Assembly: GCA_002308815.1 (NCBI GenBank)
Contig: DBVX01000099.1
Location: 4,341-13,120, forward strand
Length of the DNA: 8,780 bases
Reading direction: 5' to 3'
From: Bacteroidales bacterium UBA1253
GTDB lineage: Bacteria > Bacteroidota > Bacteroidia > Bacteroidales > Paludibacteraceae
Shown here: positions 1-8,746 of the stretch, one piece after another
How positions within the stretch are numbered: position 1 is the first letter of the stretch
How the letters are laid out: each line of letters opens with the position of its first letter
Position numbers and translations under genes: made by a program
Notes under the pieces: model-generated
The model's database searches: none
What the model was told of the DNA's origin: nothing
Seen by the model: only the letters and a program-made list of their open reading frames with translations

Positions 1-599
1 CAGAAATTGCAGACGGATTGTTTACGGTGAAGGACATAGCCCGTATTCCTGGTGAGCGTGCTAAAATAGCCGTTGAGAGCTATGATGACAGAATTGACCC
101 TGTAGGTGCCTGCGTGGGTGTGCGTGGACGTCGTATTCATGGTATTGTACATGAGTTGCATAATGAGAATATAGATGTGATTAACTATACAGCCAATACC
201 GAGCTATATATTGAACGTGCATTGAGTCCAGCTCAAGTATCCAAGGTGTATTTGGATGAGGTAAACCGCAAAGCAGAAGTCTATCTCAAACCAAAAGAGG
301 TTTCTCTCGCAATTGGTAAGAGCGGCTTGAATATCAAGCTGGCTTGTATGCTGACAGGCTATACTATTGATGTGTTCCGTGAGAACGAGAATGACGAGAC
401 GGAAGAGGATATCTACTTGGATGAATTTAACGACGAAATTGACCAGTGGGTAATAGATGCCATAAAGAATGCAGGATGGAAGACAGCCCGCGAAGTTTTG
501 GCAGCTTCTCGCGAAGTCCTTCTTCAAAGCACAGACCTTGAAGAGGATACGATGGATAATGTGTTGAGAATATTGAAAGCGGAATTTGACCAAGAATAA
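1..599 (+). CDS. nusA: Transcription termination/antitermination factor NusA, C-terminal part (5' end outside window)
   Basis: NusA binds RNA polymerase and nascent RNA and modulates pausing, termination and antitermination in the cytoplasm. The reading frame is open from base 3 with no start codon, so the gene is cut by the window edge; the TTG at 18 is an internal leucine, not a start. Two KH RNA-binding domains are visible: the first has its GxxG loop (GVRG) at 117-128 and the preceding [10 protein letters not shown] segment, the second has [12 protein letters not shown] with GKSG at 315-326. After KH2 comes an acidic stretch (about 378-445) and a short helical tail, as in Bacteroidota NusA. 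The N-terminal polymerase-binding and S1 domains must lie upstream. The stop is 5 nt before infB, the widespread nusA-infB arrangement. Leucine codons here are mostly TTG (9 of 17; CTG 2 of 17), unlike the genes downstream. Confidence 0.95.
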   Translation, partial: EIADGLFTVKDIARIPGERAKIAVESYDDRIDPVGACVGVRGRRIHGIVHELHNENIDVINYTANTELYIERALSPAQVSKVYLDEVNRKAEVYLKPKEVSLAIGKSGLNIKLACMLTGYTIDVFRENENDETEEDIYLDEFNDEIDQWVIDAIKNAGWKTAREVLAASREVLLQSTDLEEDTMDNVLRILKAEFDQE

Positions 600-604
600 A
601 ATAT

Positions 605-3409
605 ATGGGAGTTAGACTGAATAAGGTATTAAGAGAATTTAATGTTGGATTACAAACTGTAGTTGACTATCTTGACAAAAAGGGATGCAAGGTAGATGCT
701 GACCTTAACGCCAAACTTTCTGATGAAGCTTATCAGATAGTCAGAGAGGAGTTTGGCAAAGATAAACTTCTGAAGAGCGAAGTGGAGAAATTAATGTCGC
801 AACGTCAGGAGGTTAAAGAGAAAAAGGTCGCTGTGGCTCCTCGTAAGGAAGAGGTTATAAAAACCGAGATACCTCAGGATGTTCTCCCCCAACTTAAAAA
901 AGTTGGTCAAATAGACCTTGGAAAAGTAGTCGCTAAACCTGTAGAGCAGAAAAAAACGGAGAAACCTGTCATAAAGGAAAAACCAAAAGTTGCGTCAAAG
1001 AAGGAGATTACACCGAAGGAGACACCAAAGGAGGTAACTGTAGAACCAGAGAGACCAGAGGGACAAATGGCTGACAAAGCAGAAATTAAACAAAAGTTGC
1101 AGCCAGCTCCTGAGGTAGTTACTGAGACAAAAGAGAATCCTCAGGAAGAACCTCCGATGCAAAAAGCAAAAGAGGAAATATTCAGGCCTCATGTCCAGCA
1201 TGCAATTAACGGACCCAAGGTGTTGGGTAGCATAGATTTGTCTGCCATAAACGAATCTACTCATCCTCAGAAGAAAACCAAAGAGGAGAAGCGCAAGGAG
1301 CGTGAAGAGAAGTATATGCAGAAAGAAGCTCGCAAGAAACGTAATCGTATACAGGGTAATAAAGTAGATATATCCAGCGAGGTTCGTAAGGATGATGAGT
1401 TTGAACAAGATAATCGCCAATATGACAATGTTCAGAGCAAAGAGCTGCGTCCCAAGAAACAGAACAAGAAACAAAAGGCGCAACCTGTCAAGCAATTAGT
1501 CAGCGAAGAAGATGTTGCAAAGGAGGTAAAGAAGACTTTGGCACGTCTTACCAATAAGCAAAAAGCTTTCGGCAGCGGCGTTAAACACCGCAAGGAGAAG
1601 CGTGACCTTGTCCGAGCCAATATGGAAGAAAGGCTGAGCGAGGAAGAAAGCCAGAGCAAGATATTGAAGTTGACTGAATTTGTGACTGCCAATGAGCTGG
1701 CAAGCATGATGGATATCCCCGTCACTCAGATTATTGCAACATGTATGAGTATTGGTATGATGGTGAGTATCAATCAGCGTCTTGATGCAGAGACAATCAA
1801 CTTGGTGGCTGAAGAATTCGGATTTAAGACCGAATACGTCAGCGCATCTGTTTCAGAGGCAGTGCAAGAAGAAGCAGATAGCGAGGATGAATTGCAGATA
1901 AGAGATGCTATCGTTACTGTGATGGGTCATGTTGACCATGGTAAGACCTCGTTGCTGGATTATATCCGAAAGACATCAGTCATTGCCGGAGAAGCTGGTG
2001 GTATTACCCAACATATAGGAGCATATAACGTTACACTGGAGAACGGCAGGCATATAACATTCCTGGATACTCCAGGTCACGAGGCTTTTACAGCGATGCG
2101 TGCCCGTGGTGCTCAGGTGACAGACATAGCTATTGTTATCATCGCAGCTGATGATGGTGTTATGCCACAGACAAAGGAGGCTATTACTCACGCCCAAGCT
2201 GCCGGTGTTCCTATTGTGTTTGCCATCAATAAGATAGATAAGCCAGGGGCTAATCCCGATAAAATTAAGGAACAGTTGGCAGGCATGAACCTCCTCGTGG
2301 AGGAATGGGGCGGTAAGTACCAGAGTCAGGACATCAGTGCCAAGAAAGGTACAGGCGTGTTCGAACTGCTGGAGAAAGTGCTTTTGGAAGCCGAACTGCT
2401 TGACTTGAAAGCCAATCCCAAACGCAGAGCGAAGGGCAGCATTATAGAGTCATCGCTGGACAAAGGACGCGGGTTCGTCTCCACCGTTCTGGTCAGCGAC
2501 GGCACGCTGCACATAGGTGATGTGGTGCTGGCGGGTTCGTACCACGGCAAGGTGAAAGCCATGTTCAACGAGCGCGGGCAGAACATCGAGAAGGCTCTTC
2601 CGGGCGAGCCGGCAGTCATACTGGGTCTGAACGGCGCGCCTACGGCGGGCGACGAGTTTATCGTAATGCCCACCGAGCAGGAAGCGCGTCAGATAGCGTC
2701 CAAGCGCGAGCAGTTGCAGCGCGAGATGTCCATCCGCACGAAGAAACATATCGGACTGGAGGAGATCGGCCGCCGCTTGGCGATAGGCGACTTCAAGGAA
2801 CTGAACCTCATCGTCAAGGCCGATGTGGACGGTTCCGTAGAAGCCTTGAGCGACTCGCTCATCAAACTCTCCACGGAGAACATACAGGTGAATGTCATCC
2901 ACAAGGGCGTGGGTGCCATCTCCGATTCGGATATCCTGCTGGCGGAGGCATCGGATGCCATCATCATAGGTTTCAACGTGCGCGCCACTGCCACCGCCCG
3001 CAAGATGGCGGAGACAGCCGAGGTGGATGTGCGCGTGTATAACGTCATCTACGATGCCATTGAGGAGGTCAAGTCCGCTATGGAGGGTATGCTCTCGCCC
3101 GAAATAAAGGAGAACATTACCGCCACCCTCGAAGTGCTGCAGACCTTCCATATATCGAAGGTGGGTACGATAGCCGGTTGCGTGGTGCGCGAGGGCAAGA
3201 TCAAGCGTCAGAACAAAGTGCGCGTCATCCGCGACGGTATCGTTATCTTCACGGGCGATCTCGCCTCGCTCAAGCACGGCAAGGACGACGTGAAGGAGAT
3301 GGGTGTCAATCAGGAGTGCGGCGTGAGCATCCGCTCGTACAATGACCTCGTGGAGGGCGACCTGCTGGAGAGTTTCGAACAGGTGGAAGTGGCTAAAAAA
3401 CTGGGATAA
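605..3409 (+). CDS. infB: Translation initiation factor IF-2
   Basis: IF-2 is the GTPase that brings initiator fMet-tRNA to the 30S subunit and promotes 50S joining. The 934-residue product has an IF2_N domain at residues 1-55, then a long Lys/Glu-rich low-complexity linker to about 345, and a second IF2_N-like domain around 355-415. The G domain follows: G1 GHVDHGKTS at 442-449 (the preceding Gly is 441), a GGITQHIGA switch I, G3 DTPGH from 488, G4 NKID at 542-545 and G5 SAK at 578-580. The beta-barrel domain II, domain III and the C1/C2 tRNA-binding domains complete the protein. The linker carries two GxIDL-type motifs (residues 101-105 and 208-212). ATG 605 lies 5 nt after nusA and begins directly with the IF2_N domain, which supports this start. 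Oddity: the first two thirds are AT-rich and TTG-using, while from about 2280-2460 onward the gene is GC-rich and CTG-using, with the frame intact. Confidence 0.97.
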   Translation: MGVRLNKVLREFNVGLQTVVDYLDKKGCKVDADLNAKLSDEAYQIVREEFGKDKLLKSEVEKLMSQRQEVKEKKVAVAPRKEEVIKTEIPQDVLPQLKKVGQIDLGKVVAKPVEQKKTEKPVIKEKPKVASKKEITPKETPKEVTVEPERPEGQMADKAEIKQKLQPAPEVVTETKENPQEEPPMQKAKEEIFRPHVQHAINGPKVLGSIDLSAINESTHPQKKTKEEKRKEREEKYMQKEARKKRNRIQGNKVDISSEVRKDDEFEQDNRQYDNVQSKELRPKKQNKKQKAQPVKQLVSEEDVAKEVKKTLARLTNKQKAFGSGVKHRKEKRDLVRANMEERLSEEESQSKILKLTEFVTANELASMMDIPVTQIIATCMSIGMMVSINQRLDAETINLVAEEFGFKTEYVSASVSEAVQEEADSEDELQIRDAIVTVMGHVDHGKTSLLDYIRKTSVIAGEAGGITQHIGAYNVTLENGRHITFLDTPGHEAFTAMRARGAQVTDIAIVIIAADDGVMPQTKEAITHAQAAGVPIVFAINKIDKPGANPDKIKEQLAGMNLLVEEWGGKYQSQDISAKKGTGVFELLEKVLLEAELLDLKANPKRRAKGSIIESSLDKGRGFVSTVLVSDGTLHIGDVVLAGSYHGKVKAMFNERGQNIEKALPGEPAVILGLNGAPTAGDEFIVMPTEQEARQIASKREQLQREMSIRTKKHIGLEEIGRRLAIGDFKELNLIVKADVDGSVEALSDSLIKLSTENIQVNVIHKGVGAISDSDILLAEASDAIIIGFNVRATATARKMAETAEVDVRVYNVIYDAIEEVKSAMEGMLSPEIKENITATLEVLQTFHISKVGTIAGCVVREGKIKRQNKVRVIRDGIVIFTGDLASLKHGKDDVKEMGVNQECGVSIRSYNDLVEGDLLESFEQVEVAKKLG

Positions 3410-3412
3410 AAG

Positions 3413-4726
3413 ATGAACAGACTGGCACTTGTTGGCAGACCGAACGTCGGCAAATCGACCCTTTTCAACCGGCTGACGAAGACACGCCGCGCCATCGTGA
3501 CGGACGAGGCGGGTACCACACGTGACCGCCAGTACGGTCACTGCGAGTGGTGCGGCCGTGAGTTCTCGGTCATCGACACGGGCGGCTGGGTACTCGACTC
3601 GGACGACATCTTCGAGGGCGAGATCAACCGTCAGGTGCGCCTTGCCGTCGAGGAAGCGGACGTGGTGCTGCTGCTGGTCGATGTGAACGAGGGTGTCACA
3701 CGCTTCGATATGGAGGTGGCTCACCTGTTGCGGCAATCGGGAAAACCCTGTGTATTAGCCGTTAATAAAGTGGATTCCTTCGACCGGCAGTACGGTGCGC
3801 CGGAGTTCTACAAGTTAGGGCTTGGCGAGCCGTTCATCGTCAGCGCGGAGAACGGATTGGGTACGGGCGATCTGCTGGACGAGATATGCTCCCGTTTCCG
3901 CAAGGACGGGAACAGCGATGAGGAAACGGAAGACCTGCCGCGCTTCGCCATTGTGGGAAGACCCAACGCAGGCAAAAGCAGCATACTCAACGCTTTCATC
4001 GGCGAGGAACGGACTATCGTCACCGACCGTCCGGGTACCACACGCGACAGCATTTATACCCGCTATAACAAGTTCGGCAAGGACTTCTACCTCGTTGATA
4101 CTGCCGGTATCCGTAAGAAAGCCAAAGTGAACGAGGATCTGGAGTACTATTCTGTTGTCCGTTCCATCCGCGCCATCGAGAACTCTGACGTGTGCATCCT
4201 GATGCTGGATGCCACGCGCGGCATCGAGGCGCAGGATCTCAATATCTACTCCCTGATTCAAAAGAACAAGAAGGGACTGGTGGTGTGCGTGAACAAATGG
4301 GATTTGATAGAGGAAAAGACCAACAGGGACATCAAAGCATACGAGCAAGCTATACGCGAGCGGATGGCACCTTTCACGGATTTCCCGATCATCTTCACAT
4401 CCGCCACCACCAAGCAGCGTATCTTCAAAGTGATGGAGACCGCCCTGCACGTCTATGAGAACAAGCAGCGCAAGGTGCCGACAGCGCAGCTGAACGAGCG
4501 TTTCCTGCCTCTCATAGAGAACTACCCGCCGCCCGCCACCAAAGGCAAATACATAAAAATAAAATACTGCACCCAGCTGCCCAACACGCAGGTACCCACA
4601 TTCGTATTCTTCGCCAACCTGCCGCAGTACGTCAAGGAACCGTACCGCCGTTTCTTGGAGAACAAACTGCGCGGATGGTGGGACTTCAACGGCACACCCG
4701 TGCAGTTATTCATACGAGCCAAATAA
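3413..4726 (+). CDS. der: Ribosome biogenesis GTPase Der (EngA)
   Basis: Der is an essential tandem GTPase that acts in late assembly of the 50S ribosomal subunit. Both G domains are complete in this 437-residue protein. Domain 1 has GRPNVGKST at 8-16, DTGGW at 55-59 and NKVD at 118-121. Domain 2 has GRPNAGKSS at 182-190, DTAGI at 229-233 and NKWD at 294-297. The last roughly 90 residues match the KH-like RNA-binding domain, with the typical NYPPP segment, a FFANLP-like strand and a Trp-containing end (GWWDFNGTP). The length is usual for the family. ATG 3413 comes 3 nt after the infB stop and gives the P-loop at the expected position. Codon use is GC-rich with CTG common, matching the 3' part of infB rather than its 5' part. 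From memory, in several Bacteroidales der lies near era and infB is followed by other genes, so infB-der adjacency may be unusual. Confidence 0.97.
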   Translation: MNRLALVGRPNVGKSTLFNRLTKTRRAIVTDEAGTTRDRQYGHCEWCGREFSVIDTGGWVLDSDDIFEGEINRQVRLAVEEADVVLLLVDVNEGVTRFDMEVAHLLRQSGKPCVLAVNKVDSFDRQYGAPEFYKLGLGEPFIVSAENGLGTGDLLDEICSRFRKDGNSDEETEDLPRFAIVGRPNAGKSSILNAFIGEERTIVTDRPGTTRDSIYTRYNKFGKDFYLVDTAGIRKKAKVNEDLEYYSVVRSIRAIENSDVCILMLDATRGIEAQDLNIYSLIQKNKKGLVVCVNKWDLIEEKTNRDIKAYEQAIRERMAPFTDFPIIFTSATTKQRIFKVMETALHVYENKQRKVPTAQLNERFLPLIENYPPPATKGKYIKIKYCTQLPNTQVPTFVFFANLPQYVKEPYRRFLENKLRGWWDFNGTPVQLFIRAK

Positions 4727-4731
4727 AAGAA

Positions 4732-5256
4732 TTGAAGATAGTCGGTTTTACATATTACGAGGGTCAGTACCGGATGACGGTGAAGAGCGACTCGTCGCTG
4801 CTCAATCAGGACAAACCGTTCTTCCTGCCCGATTGGAGCGGGGATGTGCGTGCCTGCCGCTGTGTGGCGGTCCGTATCTGCCGGTTGGGACGGTCTGTGG
4901 AGACGCGGTTCGCGTCACGCTACTACGATGCCATGGCATGCGGAATCGACTTTCAGGCGGCGGATCTGCTCCGTGAGGGAAAGACTGCGGAGGCATTGGC
5001 TTTTGACGGCGCGCTGTGCGTGGGCGGATGGCTGCAGCCCGATGTGTTCAGGTCACTGCCCGCTACGCTTTTGAGTGAAACCGAACAGGGCTGCACCATT
5101 GAACAGGGCATCGCACAGATAAGCCGCATCATGACCATCCGTATGGGCGACATCCTGTATATTGATATGCCGTGTGAGGCGCAGCCTGTGCATCGTGAGG
5201 ATGTCCTTCAATACGGGGATGACGGGCAAAACCTGCTTTATTGTCGGATTAAATGA
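4732..5256 (+). CDS. Short, divergent FAH-fold protein (fumarylacetoacetate hydrolase family), probable pseudoenzyme
   Basis: I assign this 174-residue protein to the FAH family by pattern. The start KIVGFTYY resembles the family's MKIIxVGxNY. PFFLPDWS, VRICRLG, RFASRYYDA, GIDF, AFDG, an ISRIMTIRMGD block and a closing NLLYCRIK correspond in order to the family. Typical members are metal-dependent hydrolases, decarboxylases or isomerases of 2-oxo acids using a Glu-x-Glu pair plus an Asp. Here the Asp survives (D73 in GIDF), but the Glu pair aligns with C42 and C44, the loop carrying the family's HxxE is shortened, and the late TGTP motif reads IDMP. There are eight cysteines and no signal peptide, so it is probably cytoplasmic. 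I chose TTG 4732, 5 nt after der, because the family similarity begins exactly there. ATG 4675 would add residues encoded inside der, and ATG 4774 would remove the first strand. The end overlaps porU by ATGA, suggesting translational coupling. Function unknown. Confidence 0.78.
   Translation: MKIVGFTYYEGQYRMTVKSDSSLLNQDKPFFLPDWSGDVRACRCVAVRICRLGRSVETRFASRYYDAMACGIDFQAADLLREGKTAEALAFDGALCVGGWLQPDVFRSLPATLLSETEQGCTIEQGIAQISRIMTIRMGDILYIDMPCEAQPVHREDVLQYGDDGQNLLYCRIK
5253..5256 (+). promoter_or_regulatory. ATGA stop/start overlap coupling the FAH-like gene to porU
   Basis: The TGA stop of the FAH-like gene and the ATG of porU share these four bases. This layout usually means terminating ribosomes re-initiate on the next gene, so porU translation probably depends on translation of the upstream gene. 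No strong Shine-Dalgarno sequence precedes the ATG, as expected in Bacteroidota. The overlap is seen directly; the coupling is inferred. Confidence 0.7.
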
Positions 5257-8200
5257 GGCGAATACTGACTTACATATTGCTTCTCATTTCGGCGGCCGTT
5301 ATGGCGCGTCCCGCTTCTTTCTATACCAATGAGTCGGCTCTCAGCAGGGGCAACATCGTCCGCATCCGCGTCAGCGAATCGGGCATCTACCGCCTCACTT
5401 ACGAGCAGATAGCGGAATGGGGTATCAACCCTGAACGTGTCAGCATACTTGGATACGGAGGCGCGCTGCTTCCGCAGGACTTCACGCAGAAGCGCATTGA
5501 CGATCTCTGCCCTGTGGCATTCTATATGAACAAGGGAGCGGACGACCGGTTCGGTAAGGGCGACTACATCCTTTTTTACGGTCAAGGCTCTGTGGATTGG
5601 ATGTACAGCGGCGGCTATTTCACCCACACGCGCAACCACTGCTCCGACTACGGGTACTATTTCCTGTCCGATGCGGAGGGACTGCAACGGCTTATGCCCG
5701 ATGCGGAAACACCGGCAGGAGAAATCAGTCATAATGTTACCACTTTCAATGCTTACGCCCTTCACGAACGGGATCTGGTGAACCTCATCGACCGTATGAA
5801 AGGACTGACCGGCGGAGGCCGTGAGTTCTACGGGGAAGAAATACCTTCCGGTCAGACAGGCACGTTTGCTTTCAGTCTGCCTGCTCCCGTTGCCGACCGG
5901 CCGATGACCTGCCAGATTGCTGCGGCATCCACGGGAGCCGCAGCCTCCACGCTGACCGTTTCCTGCGGAGGTGCCTCCACCAACATATCGTTCAGTAACA
6001 TCGAGTCAGGCGACCATTACACGTTCGCCATCACGGGAATGAAGCGGCTGTACGACATTCCCGCGCGCCTTCAGCCAAACATTACCCTGTCCTACGTCAG
6101 CGGAAGAGCTTCCGACAACTGCTATCTCAATTACATAGAACTGAACGCCGAGTGCGAGCTGACCATAACCGGCAATGCGCTTTTCTTCCGGCAGGCGGAT
6201 TATTATGGCGAGGACAACCTCTCGCGCTACTATCTGAACGGCGCGGATGCATCCACACAGATATGGGACATCTCGCGGCTTGACAGCATCCGCCGCGTTC
6301 CCGCCGAATGGAGTGGCAGTGCGCTTTGTTTCACGGGCGACAACAGCCGGCTGACGCAATATGTGGCGGTACGTACCGCCGCTTCCGGTTGGCTCACCCC
6401 CGAATACATAGAAAAAGTGTCCAACCAGAACCTTCACGCCCTGCGCGACATAGACTATGTGATTATCACCCCATCCGCTTTCCGTCAGGAGGCACTCCGT
6501 CTGGCGCGGGCTCACGAACGGTACGACGGTCTGACCTACGCAGTAGTGACAGACAGGGAGGTCTATAACGAGTTCTCAAGCGGCACGCCCGATGTGTCCG
6601 CCTACCGCTGGATGATGAAGATGCTCTACGACTGCGCCTCATCCGAACAGACACGTCCGAAGAGCCTGCTGCTCTTTGGTGACGGCACGTTTGACAACCG
6701 CCAGCTGCTTCCCCAATCCGGGAAAAACACCCTGCTTACCTATCAGGCGGTCAATTCCACTGTTGAGACCAAGGCATACGCCACCGATGACTATTTCGCC
6801 TTTCTTGAGGACGAGGACGGAGTGGTGGGTTCGTATTTTTCCGACCCGCACGGCGTGATGCGCATCGGTGTGGGGCGGCTGCCCGTATCCGACAGTGAGC
6901 AGGCGGGACAGGTGGTGGACAAAATCCTCACCTATATGGAGGATGCCAACAGAGGAGATTGGAAACAGCAGCTGCTCTTCCTTGCCGACGACGGCGACAA
7001 CAACCAGCATACCGCCATCTGCGACCTTGCTGCGCAGAACGTGGTGCAGAAGGCTCCCGACTTCATTGTCAACAAGGTTTTTCTGGACGCTTACACTCAG
7101 GAGAAGACCGCTTCCGGCGAATCGTATCCCGTAGCCTACAACCGGTTCACCAATCTGATGCGGCGGGGTGTCCTCTTTATGGACTTTTGCGGTCACGGCA
7201 GCGTGAACAACATCACCAACGAGATGTTTCTCACCAAGTCGGACATTGAGGGTATGACCAACCGCAACCGTGCCTTCTGGATGCTCGCCACCTGCGGTTT
7301 CGCCCATTTTGACCAGCAGACCCTTTCCGCCGCCGAACTGGCGGTGCTGAACCCAAACGGAGGCGCCATAGCCGTTATGTCGGCCTGCCGCACCGTCTAT
7401 GCCAATGAGAACAGCCATCTCAACCGCCATCTCTGCGACACGCTCTTCGGACATTCCGACCGTTACACCTATCCCGTTTCCATCGGCGAGGCGGCACGCG
7501 TAGCCAAGAACCTCTGCGGGAAGAACAGCGACAACAAGATGTCGTACATTCTGTTCGGTGATCCTGCGTTGAGGCTCAATTATCCGACAGCATACGATGT
7601 GGTCACGTCCACTCCTTCAGACACGCTCCGCGCACTGCAGGAAGTGACCCTTGACGGATATGTACGCTCCCCGATGGGCGACACGGCTGCGTATTTCAAC
7701 GGCCGGTTGCACGTTACCGTCTATGACAAGGAACAGCCGGTCACCACGCACGACAACGATGCCGTAAGCAGCGGAATGACACCGATCCCCTACACATACA
7801 AGGATTATCCCAACGTCCTGTTCTCGGGCAGCACGCAGGTCTCTGACGGACTGTTCAGCCTTACGTTCCGTTTGCCCAAGGACATTCGCTACAACTACGG
7901 TACGGGCCGTATCGTCTATTACGCCATTGACGAGGAAACGCTGGAGGAGGGTGTGGGACACGATCATTCATTCGTTGTCGGGGGCAGTTCGCCGGATGCC
8001 GCCCTGCTCGCTGCCGACACCGTCGGTCCGGATTTGCGCATCTATATGGAAAACCCCGCCTTCACAAACGGAGGAAAAACGAGTGAGTTCCCGCATTTCT
8101 TTGCCGATTTATACGACGAGAACGGCATCAACACGGCAGGCAGCGGAATAGGTCACGACCTGATGCTCGTTCTGGACAACGACAACGCTCTCACCTACAG

Positions 8201-8654
8201 TCTTAACGACTATTTCACGACCATCAACGGCAACTACAGGCAAGGACAGATCAGTTATCCTTTCTCCGAACTCAAGGAGGGGGCGCACAGCCTGATCTTC
8301 CGCGCATGGGATATGCTGAACAACTCCTCTACAGCGTCATTGTTGTTCACCGTTGTCAAAGGGCTGGCGGCACAGCTCTTCTCCGTCACCGCCTATCCCA
8401 ATCCTTGTCCGGCAGGCGCGACGCTCAACATACGGATTGTAGCCGACCGGCCGGAAGAGGAGCTTCAGACAAGTCTTACCATCTATGACTTGAGCGGCTG
8501 TCAGGTTTATCAGACATCCTTTACTGGCGACCGTACCGTTATGATTACCCCTTCTGCAAACAATATGCACCACGGAATATACATCTACCGCATACAATGT
8601 CAAACCGCCACATCAGGCTCATCCGCCGCAGTCGGCAAACTGATTGTGCAATAA
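5253..8654 (+). CDS. porU: Type IX secretion system sortase/peptidase PorU (C25 gingipain-like)
   Basis: PorU is the outer-surface cysteine peptidase that removes the C-terminal signal from type IX cargo and transfers cargo to anionic lipopolysaccharide, working with PorV, PorQ and PorZ in the attachment complex. The 1133-residue product has a signal peptide (MRR, hydrophobic core, probable cleavage after A18). An N-terminal beta-rich domain follows, with ESGIYRLTYEQIAEWG and GYGG. The C25 caspase-like domain spans about 401-777, containing FGDGTFDNR (FGD at 475-477), VGRLPV, the catalytic His in CGHGS (H648), the catalytic Cys in ATCGF (C681) and LFGDPALRLNYP near its end. The 33-residue His-to-Cys spacing equals that recalled for gingipain RgpB. 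Beta-sandwich regions follow, and the last 90 or so residues form a type IX C-terminal signal (YPNP at 1048-1051, GIYIYRI, GKLIV). P. gingivalis PorU also retains its own signal. The start overlaps the upstream gene by four bases. No frameshift or missing catalytic residue is seen. Confidence 0.95.
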   Translation: MRRILTYILLLISAAVMARPASFYTNESALSRGNIVRIRVSESGIYRLTYEQIAEWGINPERVSILGYGGALLPQDFTQKRIDDLCPVAFYMNKGADDRFGKGDYILFYGQGSVDWMYSGGYFTHTRNHCSDYGYYFLSDAEGLQRLMPDAETPAGEISHNVTTFNAYALHERDLVNLIDRMKGLTGGGREFYGEEIPSGQTGTFAFSLPAPVADRPMTCQIAAASTGAAASTLTVSCGGASTNISFSNIESGDHYTFAITGMKRLYDIPARLQPNITLSYVSGRASDNCYLNYIELNAECELTITGNALFFRQADYYGEDNLSRYYLNGADASTQIWDISRLDSIRRVPAEWSGSALCFTGDNSRLTQYVAVRTAASGWLTPEYIEKVSNQNLHALRDIDYVIITPSAFRQEALRLARAHERYDGLTYAVVTDREVYNEFSSGTPDVSAYRWMMKMLYDCASSEQTRPKSLLLFGDGTFDNRQLLPQSGKNTLLTYQAVNSTVETKAYATDDYFAFLEDEDGVVGSYFSDPHGVMRIGVGRLPVSDSEQAGQVVDKILTYMEDANRGDWKQQLLFLADDGDNNQHTAICDLAAQNVVQKAPDFIVNKVFLDAYTQEKTASGESYPVAYNRFTNLMRRGVLFMDFCGHGSVNNITNEMFLTKSDIEGMTNRNRAFWMLATCGFAHFDQQTLSAAELAVLNPNGGAIAVMSACRTVYANENSHLNRHLCDTLFGHSDRYTYPVSIGEAARVAKNLCGKNSDNKMSYILFGDPALRLNYPTAYDVVTSTPSDTLRALQEVTLDGYVRSPMGDTAAYFNGRLHVTVYDKEQPVTTHDNDAVSSGMTPIPYTYKDYPNVLFSGSTQVSDGLFSLTFRLPKDIRYNYGTGRIVYYAIDEETLEEGVGHDHSFVVGGSSPDAALLAADTVGPDLRIYMENPAFTNGGKTSEFPHFFADLYDENGINTAGSGIGHDLMLVLDNDNALTYSLNDYFTTINGNYRQGQISYPFSELKEGAHSLIFRAWDMLNNSSTASLLFTVVKGLAAQLFSVTAYPNPCPAGATLNIRIVADRPEEELQTSLTIYDLSGCQVYQTSFTGDRTVMITPSANNMHHGIYIYRIQCQTATSGSSAAVGKLIVQ

Positions 8655-8746
8655 CACCCCTTTCAGCCTATGAAGCATATCGCAAAGCAATAATCTTTTG
8701 TGCTGTAAGCAGAGACCATAAAATAAAAATCAAACCAAATACACAC
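8655..8746. other. AT-rich intergenic spacer after porU
   Basis: This 92-nt stretch is the only real gap in the window and is clearly AT-richer than the genes on its left, with poly-A tracts just before the next start. I see no strong hairpin followed by a T run, so no intrinsic terminator can be called. A TTTG at 8697-8700 could be a Bacteroidota -33 element, but the best -7 candidate about 18 nt later (8719-8726) matches only three of the six fixed bases of TAnnTTTG. The next gene may therefore have its own leader or promoter, or be read through from porU; the sequence does not decide. Confidence 0.5.

Noticed and set aside
995..1495. Hydrophobic, Leu/Phe-rich minus-strand frame that looks like a membrane protein
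   Set aside because: The reverse complement of Lys/Glu-rich linker codons gives Phe and Leu codons automatically, so the hydrophobicity is an artefact of the infB linker.
605..1900. Repetitive-looking Lys/Glu tracts in infB as a possible DNA repeat
   Set aside because: The tracts are low-complexity protein sequence with varied codons and no exact DNA repeat unit; this is normal for the IF-2 linker.
2450..3736. 428-codon open frame on the minus strand opposite infB and der
   Set aside because: It is antisense to conserved IF-2 and Der sequence, crosses the infB-der junction, has a His/Leu/Asp-rich composition without any family pattern, and appears exactly where GC-rich codon use removes antisense stops. 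It is a shadow frame.
3815..4450. 211-codon open frame on the minus strand inside der
   Set aside because: It is fully antisense to the second G domain of Der and has no protein-family features.
6639..7454. 271-codon open frame on the minus strand inside porU
   Set aside because: It lies opposite the catalytic C25 domain of PorU, shows no recognisable motif or start context, and is best explained by codon bias of the sense gene.
8670..8715. Possible terminator hairpin after porU (AGCA around 8687-8690 with TGCT around 8700-8704)
   Set aside because: The stem is about four base pairs and no T run follows, so it is not a credible intrinsic terminator.
8697..8726. Possible Bacteroidota promoter (TTTG, then TAnnTTTG-like)
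   Set aside because: The -7 candidate matches only three of six fixed bases, so it is mentioned only in the spacer entry and not called.
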